A stretch of DNA of 64,000 nt from Acinetobacter sp. ANC 3781 (GCF_004331285.1 NZ_SJOH01000004.1:62001-126000); one strand, 5' to 3'; counted from the first letter of the stretch, positions 1-10,153 are shown. The notes: generated by a model not told the origin, from the sequence alone. Numbers and translations: made by a program.

Positions 1-205
1 CATCCATCACACGTGTACGACGGTGTGCTTTTAAAATCTGGATAACTGAACGGTTAACTAAAGAACGACCGAATACAGAAGTCACGATATTTTTTTCACG
101 ATACAACTGACCAATTAAGGCAATCATATGTTCCGCGATTTCTTCACGGTTTTTCCAGCGACCTTGGTGATCTGCATGTAGGGCGATGATAGTGTCTTTG
201 CTCAC
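1..205 (-). CDS. gap: Glyceraldehyde-3-phosphate dehydrogenase, N-terminal fragment (cut by window edge)
   Basis: Only the first 68 codons are present; the rest lies beyond position 1. The reading frame opens with GTG at 203-205, preceded on the minus strand by an AGAGGACG ribosome binding site at good distance. The peptide contains RWKNREEIAEHMIALIGQLY and VFGRSLVNRSVIQILKAHR. As I know the family, this is the N-terminal extension of the long (about 480-residue) GAPDH type found in Pseudomonas and Acinetobacter, which precedes the Rossmann domain. The enzyme interconverts glyceraldehyde-3-phosphate and 1,3-bisphosphoglycerate. The catalytic cysteine is outside the window, so the call rests on the N-terminus alone. 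Confidence 0.72.
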   Translation of the reverse strand, partial: MSKDTIIALHADHQGRWKNREEIAEHMIALIGQLYREKNIVTSVFGRSLVNRSVIQILKAHRRTRVMD

Positions 206-464
206 AGATACGTCCTCTAATTAATTGTATATCTAGGCATGAATTTCAAAACCCCACAATTGTAAAGGAATTATCAGGAAGTTTGAATCAAAAGCTGATT
301 TTAACCCGCAAATTTTGCTATATATTCACTATAAACAGATAAAATAATGATAATTATTTTTATAATATTCATATCGAAAGCCCTATGCCCTCATATTTAA
401 TTCCAAAACCATAAATTTGGTTTAAATTTTGCTTTATTCCTCAACGGTCAAAGCATGAAAATGA

Positions 465-1394
465 TTATTTTAAGCGATCTTGATAATTTTCCAGATTTTG
501 AGCTAAAGCTTTCCGTTTCTGCTGTTGCTTAGCCAAATGAATTGAACCTTCTAATACCAGCAGTAACACCGCCAACCAAATTGGAATATAGGTCAACCAT
601 TCTGCCGTTTCTAACCTTTCCCCTAAAGCAATCGATGCAAAGGCAAGTAATACAGGTTCTAAATAGCTTAACAATCCAAATATAACAAAAGGTAAATAAC
701 GGCTCGCCAGAATATAACTCCCTAATCCCAAGGCACTTAAAAAGCCTAACCCTAAACCCGCCCAGATTAGGTAGGGAAATTGCCCAATTAAAGCCAAAGA
801 GTCGCTATACACGGTGGCTAAATAAATAGCGACTGGCAGGATTAAAAATAAATCCCACCAAAAACCACCCAAATGGTCAGTTTTAAAAGCCCGTCTTAAA
901 AAGAAATAAATCGGATAGGCCACGGCCACATATACCGTTTCCCAGGCAATACCGCCGATACGCCACAATTCATGCCCTACACCAAGACAGGCAAAAAGAA
1001 CTGCTGCAATCTGCCATCTGGACAGTTTTTCTTTGTAGAGCACACAACCGATCAGCACCATCACCAGTGGCAATAAAAAATACCCCAAAGACACTTCCAG
1101 TCCCCGGCCATTAATCGGCCCCCATAGGAATAACCAAAGTTGGGTGGTACATAAAATTGAACTGATAATCAGCCAGATTAAAAAAGTCGGTTGCTTAAAA
1201 ATCCGTTTAAAAATATCTGCGACATGTTGTAAATCTCCGGTCCACCACATAAACAAAGTTAAAAATGGTAATGTAGCCAACATACGCCAAGCAAAAGTTT
1301 GTTCGCTATCAAGCGGTTTTAAGAATTGGGTATAGAAATACAAAACCCCAAAAGTGACCGATGCCAATACCGACAAAGCTACGCCTTTATACAT
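465..1394 (-). CDS. rarD: RarD-like EamA/DMT family transporter
   Basis: A 309-residue, strongly hydrophobic protein with about ten predicted membrane segments arranged as two EamA repeats (roughly residues 5-140 and 150-290). The N-terminus (GVALSVLASVTFGVLYFYTQ) and the FAWRMLATLPFL stretch are typical of RarD, the chloramphenicol-sensitivity family of the drug/metabolite transporter superfamily. The substrate is not established and cannot be read from sequence. It ends in a charged cytoplasmic tail rich in Gln and Lys. The gene stands alone, upstream (in minus-strand terms) of the GAPDH gene. The family call is secure; the function is only inferred. Confidence 0.85.
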   Translation of the reverse strand: MYKGVALSVLASVTFGVLYFYTQFLKPLDSEQTFAWRMLATLPFLTLFMWWTGDLQHVADIFKRIFKQPTFLIWLIISSILCTTQLWLFLWGPINGRGLEVSLGYFLLPLVMVLIGCVLYKEKLSRWQIAAVLFACLGVGHELWRIGGIAWETVYVAVAYPIYFFLRRAFKTDHLGGFWWDLFLILPVAIYLATVYSDSLALIGQFPYLIWAGLGLGFLSALGLGSYILASRYLPFVIFGLLSYLEPVLLAFASIALGERLETAEWLTYIPIWLAVLLLVLEGSIHLAKQQQKRKALAQNLENYQDRLK

Positions 1395-1482
1395 CTTGTA
1401 TCTCTGGATTTATCTCGCCGGCATTATAAACATTACACTCCAAGAAAACTTTATAATTCACTCTTCAATTTAACCATTCAAT

Positions 1483-1511
1483 AAAAAAACCATGCCGAAG
1501 CATGGTTTTAT
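1483..1511 (-). terminator. Intrinsic terminator after the lipocalin gene
   Basis: Inverted repeat AACCATGC-CGAA-GCATGGTT with a run of seven T on the minus strand, just downstream of the lipocalin stop codon. The other strand also ends in TTTT, so it may act weakly in both directions. Confidence 0.85.
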
Positions 1512-1528
1512 CCGTCAATATTTTAAGA

Positions 1529-2116
1529 TTATTTCTGGGTTTGTTTGGTATGAATCACATCACTAATGTCATAACCAATAGATTGGGCATAATCCAGATA
1601 TTCCTTGACCACTGCTTGATCTAAATGTGCTGAACGGGACAGTACCCACAGATATTTACGGCGTGGCTCACCGACCAATACCGTTTGATAAGCATCGTCA
1701 ATTTTTAAAATCCAGTAATCACCACGTCCTACCGGCAACCAGCGAACAGATTCCGGTAAGAAACTGACTTTCAACTTGGTATTAAATGGCGCATTTTGAA
1801 TGAATGCCTCACCGACAGAATGGTTTAATTTTCCATCTTTACTATAGCAGCGATTATCTACCCCCACATTACCATTTTCATTTAAGGTATAAGTAGCAGT
1901 TACATCCCGATCACACTTATTTTGAAAGTACATCGGCTTACGCGCAACTTCATACCAAACGCCTAAATATTTATCTAATTCGACTTTCTCGACAGTATGC
2001 AAAGGCTTGCTTTGTGCATAAGCCATGGTTGCCATACCCAAGCCAATGAGTACGGCTCCGCCTAACGCAATTTTAGCCAGTTTAAAGCCGGCTTTAGGAA
2101 GATCATTCGTTGTCAT
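1529..2116 (-). CDS. Lipocalin family protein (Blc-like)
   Basis: A 195-residue protein. Residues about 12-35 form a hydrophobic signal or anchor segment ending near AYAQ. The lipocalin hallmark GVWYEVAR follows at about 52-59, and the later strands GDYWILKIDD and YLWVLSRS match the bacterial Blc type. Two cysteines (in NKCDRD and NRCYS) could form the usual lipocalin disulfide. There is no lipobox cysteine at the end of the signal, so unlike E. coli Blc it looks soluble periplasmic or anchored by the N-terminal helix rather than lipidated. Such proteins bind small hydrophobic ligands, possibly lysophospholipids. The ligand is unknown. Confidence 0.85.
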   Translation of the reverse strand: MTTNDLPKAGFKLAKIALGGAVLIGLGMATMAYAQSKPLHTVEKVELDKYLGVWYEVARKPMYFQNKCDRDVTATYTLNENGNVGVDNRCYSKDGKLNHSVGEAFIQNAPFNTKLKVSFLPESVRWLPVGRGDYWILKIDDAYQTVLVGEPRRKYLWVLSRSAHLDQAVVKEYLDYAQSIGYDISDVIHTKQTQK

Positions 2117-2251
2117 AAAGCTACCTTTTAAGTCAAAATTTAAGAGTTATAAAGTGAATCTCAATTTAAAAATAACCATTCCAGCTGAGTGATACTGTAG
2201 TGTTATGTAATGATTTTGCAGTAAAAAATTAATTTTCTACTTCATTCCTAC

Positions 2252-4276
2252 TTAACTTAGCAGCTGTGCTTTTAGGCGGACAATCTCATCGCGCAGTCGT
2301 GCTGCCTGCTCAAACTGTAATTCTTTCGAGGCTTTTAACATCTCTTTTTCCAGTTTAGACATGTGCTTCGCCAGCAATTTAGGATCGGCCAGAATATGAC
2401 GTTCATCAGCACTTAAAGCACGGGCCTGATCCGAGATATTTTCATCAATCTGATCATCAGTCAGTACTTCGCCGGTATCAATATCTTTATTGTTTTGACG
2501 CTTAGTGCTGCGCGGCGTAATCCCATGTAGCGTATTGAACTCGATTTGCTTAGCGCGACGTCGGTCAGTTTCATCAATCGCTTTTCGCATGGAATCGGTG
2601 ATACGGTCAGCATACAAAATTGCTTTACCCTTCACATTACGCGCGGCACGGCCAATGGTCTGAATCAGTGAGCGTTCTGAACGCAAGAAACCCTCTTTGT
2701 CAGCATCCAGAATCGCCACCAAAGACACTTCCGGCATATCCAGACCTTCACGCAGCAGGTTAATCCCCACTAGCACATCATGCACACCGGAACGTAATTC
2801 ATGAATAATCTTTACTCGCTCTACGGTATCGATATCTGAATGCAAGTAGGCGACTTTCACCCCGTATTCTTTTAAATACGAGGTTAGATCTTCCGCCATA
2901 CGTTTGGTGAGAGTAGTCACCAAAACACGTTCATCTAAATCTTTACGCAGATTGATTTCAGACAGTACATCATCGACTTGGGTCAGCACAGGACGAATTT
3001 CAATTTCAGGATCGACCAGACCGGTTGGACGAACCACCTGCTCTGCAATTTGCTCAGATCTTTCCAGCTCATATTTTGCTGGCGTGGCACTGACATAAAT
3101 GGTGGTCGGAACTATGCGCTGCCATTCTTCAAATTGCATTGGACGGTTATCCAGAGCACTCGGCAAACGGAAACCATAATTGACCAGATTTTCTTTACGT
3201 GAACGGTCACCTTTATACATCGCACCAATTTGCGGAACCGTGACATGCGATTCATCAATAATCAGTAAAGCATCATCCGGAATATAATCGAACAAGGTTG
3301 GTGGTGCTTCACCCGACGGACGACCAGACAAATGACGTGAGTAGTTTTCAATACCGTTGGTATAACCGAGTTGTTGCATCATCTCAAGATCGTAACGGGT
3401 ACGCTGTTCGATACGTTGTGCTTCAAGTAATTTGTCATGCTCGCGAAAGAAAACCAAACGCTCTTTCAGTTCTTCACGAATAGTGCCAATGGCACGCTGC
3501 AAGTTGTCTTTTGGGGTGACATAGTGACTTTTTGGATAAATCGTCACACGCGGCACTTTACGTACCATTTTCCCTGTTAATGGATCAAACCAGCGAATGG
3601 AATCGACTTCATCATCAAACAGTTCAATACGAATTGCATCCTGATCCGATTCGGCCGGAAAAATATCCATGATTTCCCCGCGAATACGATAAGTACCGCG
3701 TAAAAATTCAAGTTCATTGCGGGTATATTGCATCTCGACCAGACGGCGAATAATGTCATCACGACTGATTCGGTCGCCCTGTACAATATGCAGCAGCATG
3801 CTCATATAGGCATTGGGATCACCCAAACCATAAATGGCAGAAACGGAAGCCACAATAATGGCATCGCGACGTTCTAGTAATGAACGCGTGGCCGAAAGAC
3901 GCATCTGGTCAATGTGATCATTAATGGCCGAATCTTTTTCGATAAAGGTATCGGAAGATGGCACATAAGCCTCTGGCTGATAGTAGTCGTAATAACTGAC
4001 AAAATATTCAACTGCATTATTCGGGAAAAATGACTTGAATTCGCCATACAACTGGGCTGCCAAGGTTTTGTTGTGCGCCATGACAATGGTGGGGCGTTGG
4101 GTCTGGGCAATAACGTTGGCCATGGTATAGGTTTTCCCCGACCCCGTTACCCCTAATAATAACTGGTCGTGATAGCCTTTTTGAATACCTTTGACTAATT
4201 TCTCAATGGCTTGCGGCTGATCACCCGCAGGTTGATAGCTGGTCACTAACTCAAAAGGTTGTTGACTATCCGACAT
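2252..4276 (-). CDS. uvrB: UvrABC system protein B
   Basis: Full-length 674-residue UvrB, the damage-verifying helicase-like subunit of nucleotide excision repair, which loads UvrC at lesions delivered by UvrA. Walker A GVTGSGKT lies at residues 42-49. The beta-hairpin that threads DNA is seen as [12 protein letters not shown], the helicase motif II as DESH, and motif VI as QTIGRAARN. The C-terminal UVR domain (about 635-670, [23 protein letters not shown]) contacts UvrC. It is monocistronic here. I saw no SOS box; Acinetobacter lacks canonical LexA. Confidence 0.98.
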   Translation of the reverse strand: MSDSQQPFELVTSYQPAGDQPQAIEKLVKGIQKGYHDQLLLGVTGSGKTYTMANVIAQTQRPTIVMAHNKTLAAQLYGEFKSFFPNNAVEYFVSYYDYYQPEAYVPSSDTFIEKDSAINDHIDQMRLSATRSLLERRDAIIVASVSAIYGLGDPNAYMSMLLHIVQGDRISRDDIIRRLVEMQYTRNELEFLRGTYRIRGEIMDIFPAESDQDAIRIELFDDEVDSIRWFDPLTGKMVRKVPRVTIYPKSHYVTPKDNLQRAIGTIREELKERLVFFREHDKLLEAQRIEQRTRYDLEMMQQLGYTNGIENYSRHLSGRPSGEAPPTLFDYIPDDALLIIDESHVTVPQIGAMYKGDRSRKENLVNYGFRLPSALDNRPMQFEEWQRIVPTTIYVSATPAKYELERSEQIAEQVVRPTGLVDPEIEIRPVLTQVDDVLSEINLRKDLDERVLVTTLTKRMAEDLTSYLKEYGVKVAYLHSDIDTVERVKIIHELRSGVHDVLVGINLLREGLDMPEVSLVAILDADKEGFLRSERSLIQTIGRAARNVKGKAILYADRITDSMRKAIDETDRRRAKQIEFNTLHGITPRSTKRQNNKDIDTGEVLTDDQIDENISDQARALSADERHILADPKLLAKHMSKLEKEMLKASKELQFEQAARLRDEIVRLKAQLLS

Positions 4277-4602
4277 ATTTTTCAGCTTCTATACAATAAT
4301 ACAATTCCAATAATATGAGGGCTAAAGCTCAACATGCAATATCGGGATATTTATATTTGTGTATTTCTCAGCTTTAAATCTTTAATCTTCCCTTTTCTTC
4401 TTTTATGTCTTAGCAGGCTTAAATCACAAGAATAAAGCGGGGTTGCTAAATGAACGTGTCTGAGCAAAGCTAATTAAAACAGGTCAAAAATTTGATCTTC
4501 ATTTATGATCGGTAGACTAAATTTAAAAATACTGATCTTTCACTTGACCATCTGCTCTTTCAATTGCAACATGAAGAAAGACCATCACGATTGTATTCGC
4601 TT
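4277..4602. other. Divergent intergenic region between uvrB and the macro-like gene
   Basis: About 325 bases, AT-rich, holding the promoters of two divergent genes. No clear operator, terminator or small gene could be identified. Confidence 0.4.
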
Positions 4603-5391
4603 ATGTCATATCACTATCACGATGAAAATATTATAAAAAGCTTACCTGAAGATACTGTATTTGTGTTTGGCAGTAATATGGCAGGACAGCATGCAGGTGG
4701 AGCTGCACGTACTGCGCTTGAGCACTTTGGTGCAATCACAGGTATTGGTCGCGGCTGGTCAGGCCAAAGCTATGCTATTCCAACCATGAATGAGCATCTG
4801 CAACAAATGCCTTTATCGCAAATTCAGCATTATATTGATGATTTCAAAATTTATACCAAAAACCATCCCAAGACCACGTATTTTATTACCTCTATTGGCT
4901 GTGGGATTGCCGGCTATAAAACTGAAGAAATTGCACCCATGTTTAAAGGCATTTCACATAATGTGATTTTTCCAAGTTCGTTCCGTCCTTTTGTAGAAAG
5001 AGCCTTACCTAAACTGACCCGTCATTTCTTAAGAACGGTTTTTACCGATGACGTGATTTTTTCCACCCGTGATGATGACGTTGTTACTCATCTAGATTTA
5101 TCAGAGAGTGAAAAAAGTGCAGCAAGGATTATTTTAAATACAGAAATTTACCCAACCGATAGTAACGGTCGTGATCGTAGTTTTGAAGTTTCAGATATTT
5201 TGCATGTCTTAAACGGGAAAATATTTGAATGGCAAAGTAACTCTGAAGGTCCAATGCTGTTCGGTGGCGTTATTTTAGCTTTACTCGAATTATATAATAT
5301 CAATGAAAAAGATTTTATAGATGTTTGGCAAGGCGAGCGGGAAATTCCTGCACCAAAACCGGTAAATAAAGCCCGCAAAAAAAATCGCTAA
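4603..5391 (+). CDS. Macro-domain-like protein (A1S_2505-type)
   Basis: About 262 residues from ATG 4603; the frame is open upstream to TTG 4564, and neither start has a strong ribosome binding site, so the start is uncertain. The N-terminal half contains FVFGSNMAGQHAGGAA, GIGRGWSGQSYAIPT and TSIGCGIAGY. These glycine-rich segments resemble the ADP-ribose-binding loops of macro domains and match a family known in Acinetobacter as A1S_2505-type 'phage non-structural' proteins. The C-terminal half (about residues 135-250) is not recognisable. A role in ADP-ribose or nucleotide metabolism is inference only. Confidence 0.7.
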   Translation: MSYHYHDENIIKSLPEDTVFVFGSNMAGQHAGGAARTALEHFGAITGIGRGWSGQSYAIPTMNEHLQQMPLSQIQHYIDDFKIYTKNHPKTTYFITSIGCGIAGYKTEEIAPMFKGISHNVIFPSSFRPFVERALPKLTRHFLRTVFTDDVIFSTRDDDVVTHLDLSESEKSAARIILNTEIYPTDSNGRDRSFEVSDILHVLNGKIFEWQSNSEGPMLFGGVILALLELYNINEKDFIDVWQGEREIPAPKPVNKARKKNR

Positions 5392-5408
5392 TTTTTAATT
5401 TCAATAAA

Positions 5409-5436
5409 AGAAGCCAATTTATAAGTTGGCTTTTTT
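5409..5436 (+). terminator. Intrinsic terminator
   Basis: AAGCCAA stem pairing with TTGGCTT around an eight-base loop, followed by TTTTTT, right after the macro-like gene. Confidence 0.85.
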
Positions 5437-5573
5437 AGTAAAGAAAGAGAATATTTTGTGACTTAATCATTATTAGTAAAAAAATATTATTTTACCTATC
5501 ACATTATTTTAAAATCATTTTCTTACCCTTATACTGCATTATTAAATTTAAATAAAAATGTCGAGCTTCTGGA

Positions 5574-7031
5574 ATGGAAATGTTGGATTCTCCCTTTTTT
5601 GAACTGTCCCCCATTGCCATGTGGCTAGAAGACTTTAGTGAAGTCAAAAAGCAATTTGATCTCTGGCGCAGTCAGGGAGTGGAAGATTTGTTAGGTTTTC
5701 TACAGCAAGATGAATCACGTATTCTGGAATGTGCAAGAAAAATAAAATTATTAAAAGTAAATTCTAAAACTCTTGAACTGTATCAAGCCAAAGACTTTGA
5801 ACATTTGTATCAAAATCTTGATTTAATTTTTAAAGAAGATATGAGCAAGACCCATATTAAGGAACTGCTTGCCTTATGGAATGGCGAAACCCATTTTTCC
5901 AATTCTGCAGTGAACTACACCCTGACTGGAGAGCGTCTGGATATTCAGCTTAAAGGTATTGTCCTTCCGCAGCATGAACATGATTTATCGTTACTATTAA
6001 TTACCACTGAAAACATTACATCTTATATTGAAGCCTGCCGTCTTGAAGAAAAAAGCCGCCATCTTGCCGAAGCCCGTTTTACTTATTCACCCACTTCACT
6101 TTGGGTGGAAGATTTCAGCCGGATCAAAATTAAATTAGATCAATTACGGGATTTAGGCATTGAAGACTTCAGTACTTTTTTGGATGTTCATGGTGATTTC
6201 ATCAATGACTGCATCAAAGATATTGTAATGATTGATGTCAATCAGGCAACATTAGAATTATTTGGTGCCCCAACTAAAGAAGTTTTGTTTAAAAACCTGC
6301 ATAAAGTTTTTGCTCAGGAAATGATTCAAACCTTTCGAGAGCAATTAATTGAGCTGTGGAATGGCAATATTCATCATCAACGTGAAGCGGTGAATTATGC
6401 CCTCGACGGCAGCATCCGTCATGTACTGCTGCAATTTACCGTATTCCCCGATTACCTGGATAATTGGGGCATGGTTCAGGTTGCCCTCACCGATATCACT
6501 GCACGTAAAAAAGCGGAAAAATATCTTGAATATTTAGGTAAACATGATGTCTTAACCAAACTCTATAACCGTTCTTTTTATACAACTGAAATAAACCGCT
6601 TACAGCGTAATAGACAACGTCCTGTATCCTGTATTTTTATGGATATGAATAGTTTAAAAGCAATAAATGATAGTTTAGGGCATGATGCGGGCGATAGTGT
6701 ATTGCAGCGTATAGGCAACGTATTAAATCAATTGGTTCAACAAACCCCTTATTCTGCATGTCGGATTGGTGGCGATGAATTTGTGGTACTTTTACCCGGT
6801 GCCGATGAGGCAGCACTACAGAATTGCTTGCAAAGCTTAGAAGAACTTTTATTGGTAGATAATCAATTTTACTCCAGCCAACCCATTCTCTTGTCTATTG
6901 GCTCTGCCACCAACCAAGATGGAGAAAGTATGGAAGATATGCTAAAACGTGCTGACATGGCTATGTATCAGAACAAAAGAAATTATTATCTTACGAACAA
7001 TAGAAGAAAACCAACGCTGAATAATATTTAA
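5574..7031 (+). CDS. GGDEF diguanylate cyclase with two tandem PAS-like sensor repeats
   Basis: A 485-residue soluble protein. Residues about 8-150 and 160-305 are two copies of the same module: both have SP-x-x-[LM]W-[LV]-EDFS near the start, a central [IV]N-x-x-T-LEL, and LWNG plus AVNY further on. They look like divergent PAS folds. The C-terminal GGDEF domain (about 320-475) carries the active loop RIGGDEFVVLLPG and HDVLTKLYNRSFY at its start, consistent with cyclic-di-GMP synthesis. No RxxD inhibitory site precedes the GGDEF loop, so product inhibition through the I-site is unlikely. No membrane segments are seen. Start ATG 5574 has an alternative ATG two codons later. Confidence 0.9.
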   Translation: MEMLDSPFFELSPIAMWLEDFSEVKKQFDLWRSQGVEDLLGFLQQDESRILECARKIKLLKVNSKTLELYQAKDFEHLYQNLDLIFKEDMSKTHIKELLALWNGETHFSNSAVNYTLTGERLDIQLKGIVLPQHEHDLSLLLITTENITSYIEACRLEEKSRHLAEARFTYSPTSLWVEDFSRIKIKLDQLRDLGIEDFSTFLDVHGDFINDCIKDIVMIDVNQATLELFGAPTKEVLFKNLHKVFAQEMIQTFREQLIELWNGNIHHQREAVNYALDGSIRHVLLQFTVFPDYLDNWGMVQVALTDITARKKAEKYLEYLGKHDVLTKLYNRSFYTTEINRLQRNRQRPVSCIFMDMNSLKAINDSLGHDAGDSVLQRIGNVLNQLVQQTPYSACRIGGDEFVVLLPGADEAALQNCLQSLEELLLVDNQFYSSQPILLSIGSATNQDGESMEDMLKRADMAMYQNKRNYYLTNNRRKPTLNNI

Positions 7032-7059
7032 TGGCTCAATTGAGTCACAAAATTCAAAT

Positions 7060-7093
7060 AAAAAAGCCAAGGTAAAAACCATGGCTTTTTTAT
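7060..7093. terminator. Bidirectional terminator between convergent genes
   Basis: AAAAAAGCCA and TGGCTTTTTT form a stem around a loop; both strands end in T runs. It lies between the convergent GGDEF gene and the small minus-strand gene. Confidence 0.85.
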
Positions 7094-7101
7094 TTGAAAG
7101 C

Positions 7102-7281
7102 TTAGCGCTTTCCCATCGAGCGGCGTGTACCGCGAGGGGGCATCCAAGTACGATCAGCATAGCGCTGCGGACGTGGACGAAGCTCTTCTAACACTTCATC
7201 GGCATTTTGCACATTCTCTTGTTTAATCGGGAAAGGTAAATTGACCAATGGTTTTTTCTTGGGAGTATTTTGGGTGCTCAT
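7102..7281 (-). CDS. Small conserved basic protein of unknown function
   Basis: A 59-residue protein if started at ATG 7281; a GTG at 7290 would add three residues. It is rich in Lys, Arg and Pro, with a proline-rich N-terminus (KKKPLVNLPFP) and an Arg-rich tail (MPPRGTRRSMGKR). No cysteine, membrane segment or known motif. Its own terminator and in-frame coding character suggest it is real. Function unknown. Confidence 0.6.
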   Translation of the reverse strand: MSTQNTPKKKPLVNLPFPIKQENVQNADEVLEELRPRPQRYADRTWMPPRGTRRSMGKR

Positions 7282-7698
7282 GTGATTCACTCAAGGATTT
7301 CTGAGACATATTGTACGGAAAAATGCCTTTAAGTGCGAGATCGGATTTTTTTAAATCATTCAATGCGCTGCTTTTCGAGAAGTCACACAAGCATTCACTG
7401 AGATTGATGAGTAAATTATTTAACAGTCATAAGAAAAACAACATACTCAAAATATTTTAAAAATAGATGAATATTGTCTTAATTATCTATTATTTAACTA
7501 CAGTTAAAACTGAAAAATCCCACGAAATAACCTCTCGTATTAACAGATTACTTAGCTATCTTATTGAAACGGATAATCTAATTATTTACAGGAATACAAC
7601 CAGACTTATATTTTTTAGTAACAATTAGATGATTTATCAACCATATAATCAAAACTAGAAAAAAACTTATAAACGTAAAATGGACATGGAGTCCCTGA
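7282..7698. other. Intergenic region upstream of the OmpW-like gene
   Basis: About 415 very AT-rich bases between divergent genes. It should contain the OmpW-like promoter. The only clear element is the GGAG ribosome binding site at about 7688-7691 before the ATG. Confidence 0.4.
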
Positions 7699-8781
7699 AT
7701 GAACAAGTCGTTACTTTGTATTGTGTCGTCCCTTGCTGCTATACCTGCAATAAGCTATGCCGATTCTCCCTATTTTAGTTTACAAGACGGAGATGGCTTT
7801 AAACGCTTTTCTGTTTCTGTCGGTGCGCTACATGTCATGCCGCAAGGTAAAGCCCAACCGTTCCAAATTAATACGGCCGTCAAAGATGGTGAAGTTTCCA
7901 AAAATGGCGATATCCAAGTCGATACTGTATTAAATAATCTCAACCCCAATGTTGACCAAAAGGGTCTTGCAGCAGCATTAAAAGTGCTGGGTTTTTTTAC
8001 AGGTGGCGAGTTAGACAGTGGACTCAGTGGCTCTTCTAAAATTAATGGTTTAGAGAGTTGGGAAGCCCAAGGAACGGGACTTGAAGCAGATGATGTCACT
8101 ACACTGGGTATCATGACCAACTACTTCTTTACCGATAACATTTCTTTTGAAATGAAAGCCGGTATACCTCCCAAAGTAGACTTACAGGGTAAAGGCAAAA
8201 TTTATGCACCTTTCTCTGCTGTAGCCACACCACAAATTGGTAATTTACCTTTAGAATTCCTCAATATTGATCTACAAAACGATATTTTTATTACTGATTT
8301 GGAAGCTCATGGCGCTGCCGCGACAGCACGTGCCTGGACGCCAGCTTTTGAACTCCAATATCACTTTGGGAAAACGGGCGTGAATAAATTCCGCCCTTAT
8401 GTCGGTTTAGGGGTTATGTACGCTTATTTTAATGAACTGGAAATTAACCCACGCACCGAACAGGACTTAATTGCCGCTGGTCATATGATTGCCAATATTA
8501 AAGAAGGTAATTCAGGTGCTTCTCTAGAGGGCAAACTAAGTAAAGCCAATCCTCAAGTGGATCTGGAAGCAACCGATACGATTGCGCCTATCGCCACACT
8601 TGGTTTTACCTATGATTTTAATGACAAGTGGTTTGCGGTCGGCTCGGTATCCTATGCACATATGAAAAATGAGACCACAATTACCGTGACAGATGCGACC
8701 CACGGTGAACTAATCCGCTCTAAAGCCGATATTGAAATTAACCCGATATTGGCTTATGCGGGTGTGGGTATCCGCTTCTAA
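7699..8781 (+). CDS. OmpW-family outer membrane beta-barrel protein
   Basis: A 360-residue protein with signal peptide (KSLLCIVSSLAAIPAISYA, cleaved after residue about 22). The mature part ends in the OmpW-type final strand NPILAYAGVGIRF with C-terminal Phe, the usual BamA recognition signal. Other family marks are TLGIMTNYFFTDNISFEMKAG and KFRPYVGLGVMYAYF. It is longer than E. coli OmpW (about 210 residues); the extra length sits in predicted extracellular or loop segments near residues 60-130 and 250-300. OmpW proteins form narrow hydrophobic channels. The substrate here is unknown. Confidence 0.85.
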   Translation: MNKSLLCIVSSLAAIPAISYADSPYFSLQDGDGFKRFSVSVGALHVMPQGKAQPFQINTAVKDGEVSKNGDIQVDTVLNNLNPNVDQKGLAAALKVLGFFTGGELDSGLSGSSKINGLESWEAQGTGLEADDVTTLGIMTNYFFTDNISFEMKAGIPPKVDLQGKGKIYAPFSAVATPQIGNLPLEFLNIDLQNDIFITDLEAHGAAATARAWTPAFELQYHFGKTGVNKFRPYVGLGVMYAYFNELEINPRTEQDLIAAGHMIANIKEGNSGASLEGKLSKANPQVDLEATDTIAPIATLGFTYDFNDKWFAVGSVSYAHMKNETTITVTDATHGELIRSKADIEINPILAYAGVGIRF

Positions 8782-8799
8782 ATCTTTCATTAAAAAAAT

Positions 8800-8823
8800 G
8801 ACGGCTTTATGTCGTCTTTTTTT
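8800..8823 (+). terminator. Intrinsic terminator
   Basis: GACGGC-TTTAT-GTCGTC hairpin with one G-T pair, followed by TTTTTTT, after the OmpW-like gene. Confidence 0.75.
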
Positions 8824-8938
8824 GATTTCATAAATTTTTCTATAACTTAAATTTATCTTTTGTTTAAATTTTATTTAATCGCTTAGCATTGCAGAATCTA
8901 ATAACATAGCGGTATCGCAATCGCAACATGAATGAATT

Positions 8939-10153
8939 ATGTCAGATACACGTTTTTCCAAACCTCTCATTTACATGTTAATTGGAAGTGCACTAATTCT
9001 GGCATTATCCCTAGGCGTGCGCCATGCCTTTGGTTTATATCTGGTTCCCATGAGTCATGAGTTTGGCTGGGGACATAATGTCTTTAGTCTTGCCATTGCA
9101 ATGCAGAATTTAATCTGGGGTGCGGTACAACCCATCACCGGCGCTTTTGCAGATAAATATGGCAGTAAAATTGTAGTTGCTGTGGGCGGAGCTTTATACA
9201 GCTTGGGCTTATTGCTCATGGCAGTTAGCTCTACCAGCTTAATGCTAAATTTAAGCGTGGGTTTAATCTTAGGTTTAGCCCTATCTGCAACCTCTTTCCC
9301 CATCTTACTTTCTGCTGTGGGACGTGCTGCACATCCTGAAAAGCGTAGCCTTGCGATGGGAATTGCCAGTGCAGTAGGCTCTTTTGGGCAATTTATTATG
9401 TTGCCATCAACCTTACTGCTTTTACAAAACATTGGTTGGTCAGCAGCTTTGGTGGTCAGTGCAATTTTCATTGCCCTGATTATTCCCTTGGCATGGATGT
9501 TAAAAGCACCGATGTATGTCGCTTCTAACGCATCTGCTCTGGCAAACAAACCCGCTCTAAGCTTTAAACAGATATTAGTCCTTGCTAAAAACCACATCCC
9601 CTTTTTGTTCTTGGCCCTAGGCTTTTTTGTTTGCGGTTTTCAGGTGGTGTTTATCGGCATTCATTTACCCGGTTATCTAATTGATCATGGTTTTAATGCC
9701 ACCACCGGTACTATTTTTCTGGCTTTGATCGGTTTATTTAATATTGTTGGAACCTATAGTGCAGGCTGGCTGGGTGGAAGATACTCCAAGCCTCGATTAC
9801 TCATGGGTTTATACGGTTTACGTGGGATCGCGATTATTGCCTTCTTAGTACTACCTTTAAGCACATGGACAATCTATGGCTTTGGTGTGATTATGGGATT
9901 ACTCTGGTTATCGACCGTGCCGCTAACCAACGGTATTGTGGCGAATATGTTCGGAGTGAAATACCTTTCCATGCTCAGTGGTCTGGTATTCTTTACCCAT
10001 CAAGTCGGTTCATTTTTTGGCGGATGGCTCGGTGGTGTCAATCATGACATGACCGGCAACTACAATATGGTCTGGACGTTTTCGATCGTGCTGAGTCTAG
10101 TGGGTGTGCTGGTACATTTCTTTGTCAATGAGGAGGCCGTAATTCATGACTGA
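8939..10153 (+). CDS. Major facilitator superfamily transporter
   Basis: A 404-residue protein with about twelve membrane segments. The MFS loop 2-3 signature appears as GAFADKYGSK at about residues 67-76, and the order of segments fits the monocarboxylate/oxalate-formate (OFA-like) branch. The N-terminal start follows VRHAFGLYLVPMSHEFGW, a pattern common in this branch. The substrate is unknown. Its 3' end overlaps the start of a 44-residue membrane protein gene, so the two are probably co-translated. Confidence 0.88.
   Translation: MSDTRFSKPLIYMLIGSALILALSLGVRHAFGLYLVPMSHEFGWGHNVFSLAIAMQNLIWGAVQPITGAFADKYGSKIVVAVGGALYSLGLLLMAVSSTSLMLNLSVGLILGLALSATSFPILLSAVGRAAHPEKRSLAMGIASAVGSFGQFIMLPSTLLLLQNIGWSAALVVSAIFIALIIPLAWMLKAPMYVASNASALANKPALSFKQILVLAKNHIPFLFLALGFFVCGFQVVFIGIHLPGYLIDHGFNATTGTIFLALIGLFNIVGTYSAGWLGGRYSKPRLLMGLYGLRGIAIIAFLVLPLSTWTIYGFGVIMGLLWLSTVPLTNGIVANMFGVKYLSMLSGLVFFTHQVGSFFGGWLGGVNHDMTGNYNMVWTFSIVLSLVGVLVHFFVNEEAVIHD

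Noticed and set aside
4277..4602. SOS box upstream of uvrB
   Set aside because: No LexA-type CTGT-N8-ACAG or UmuDAb-like TTGAA palindrome could be found there.
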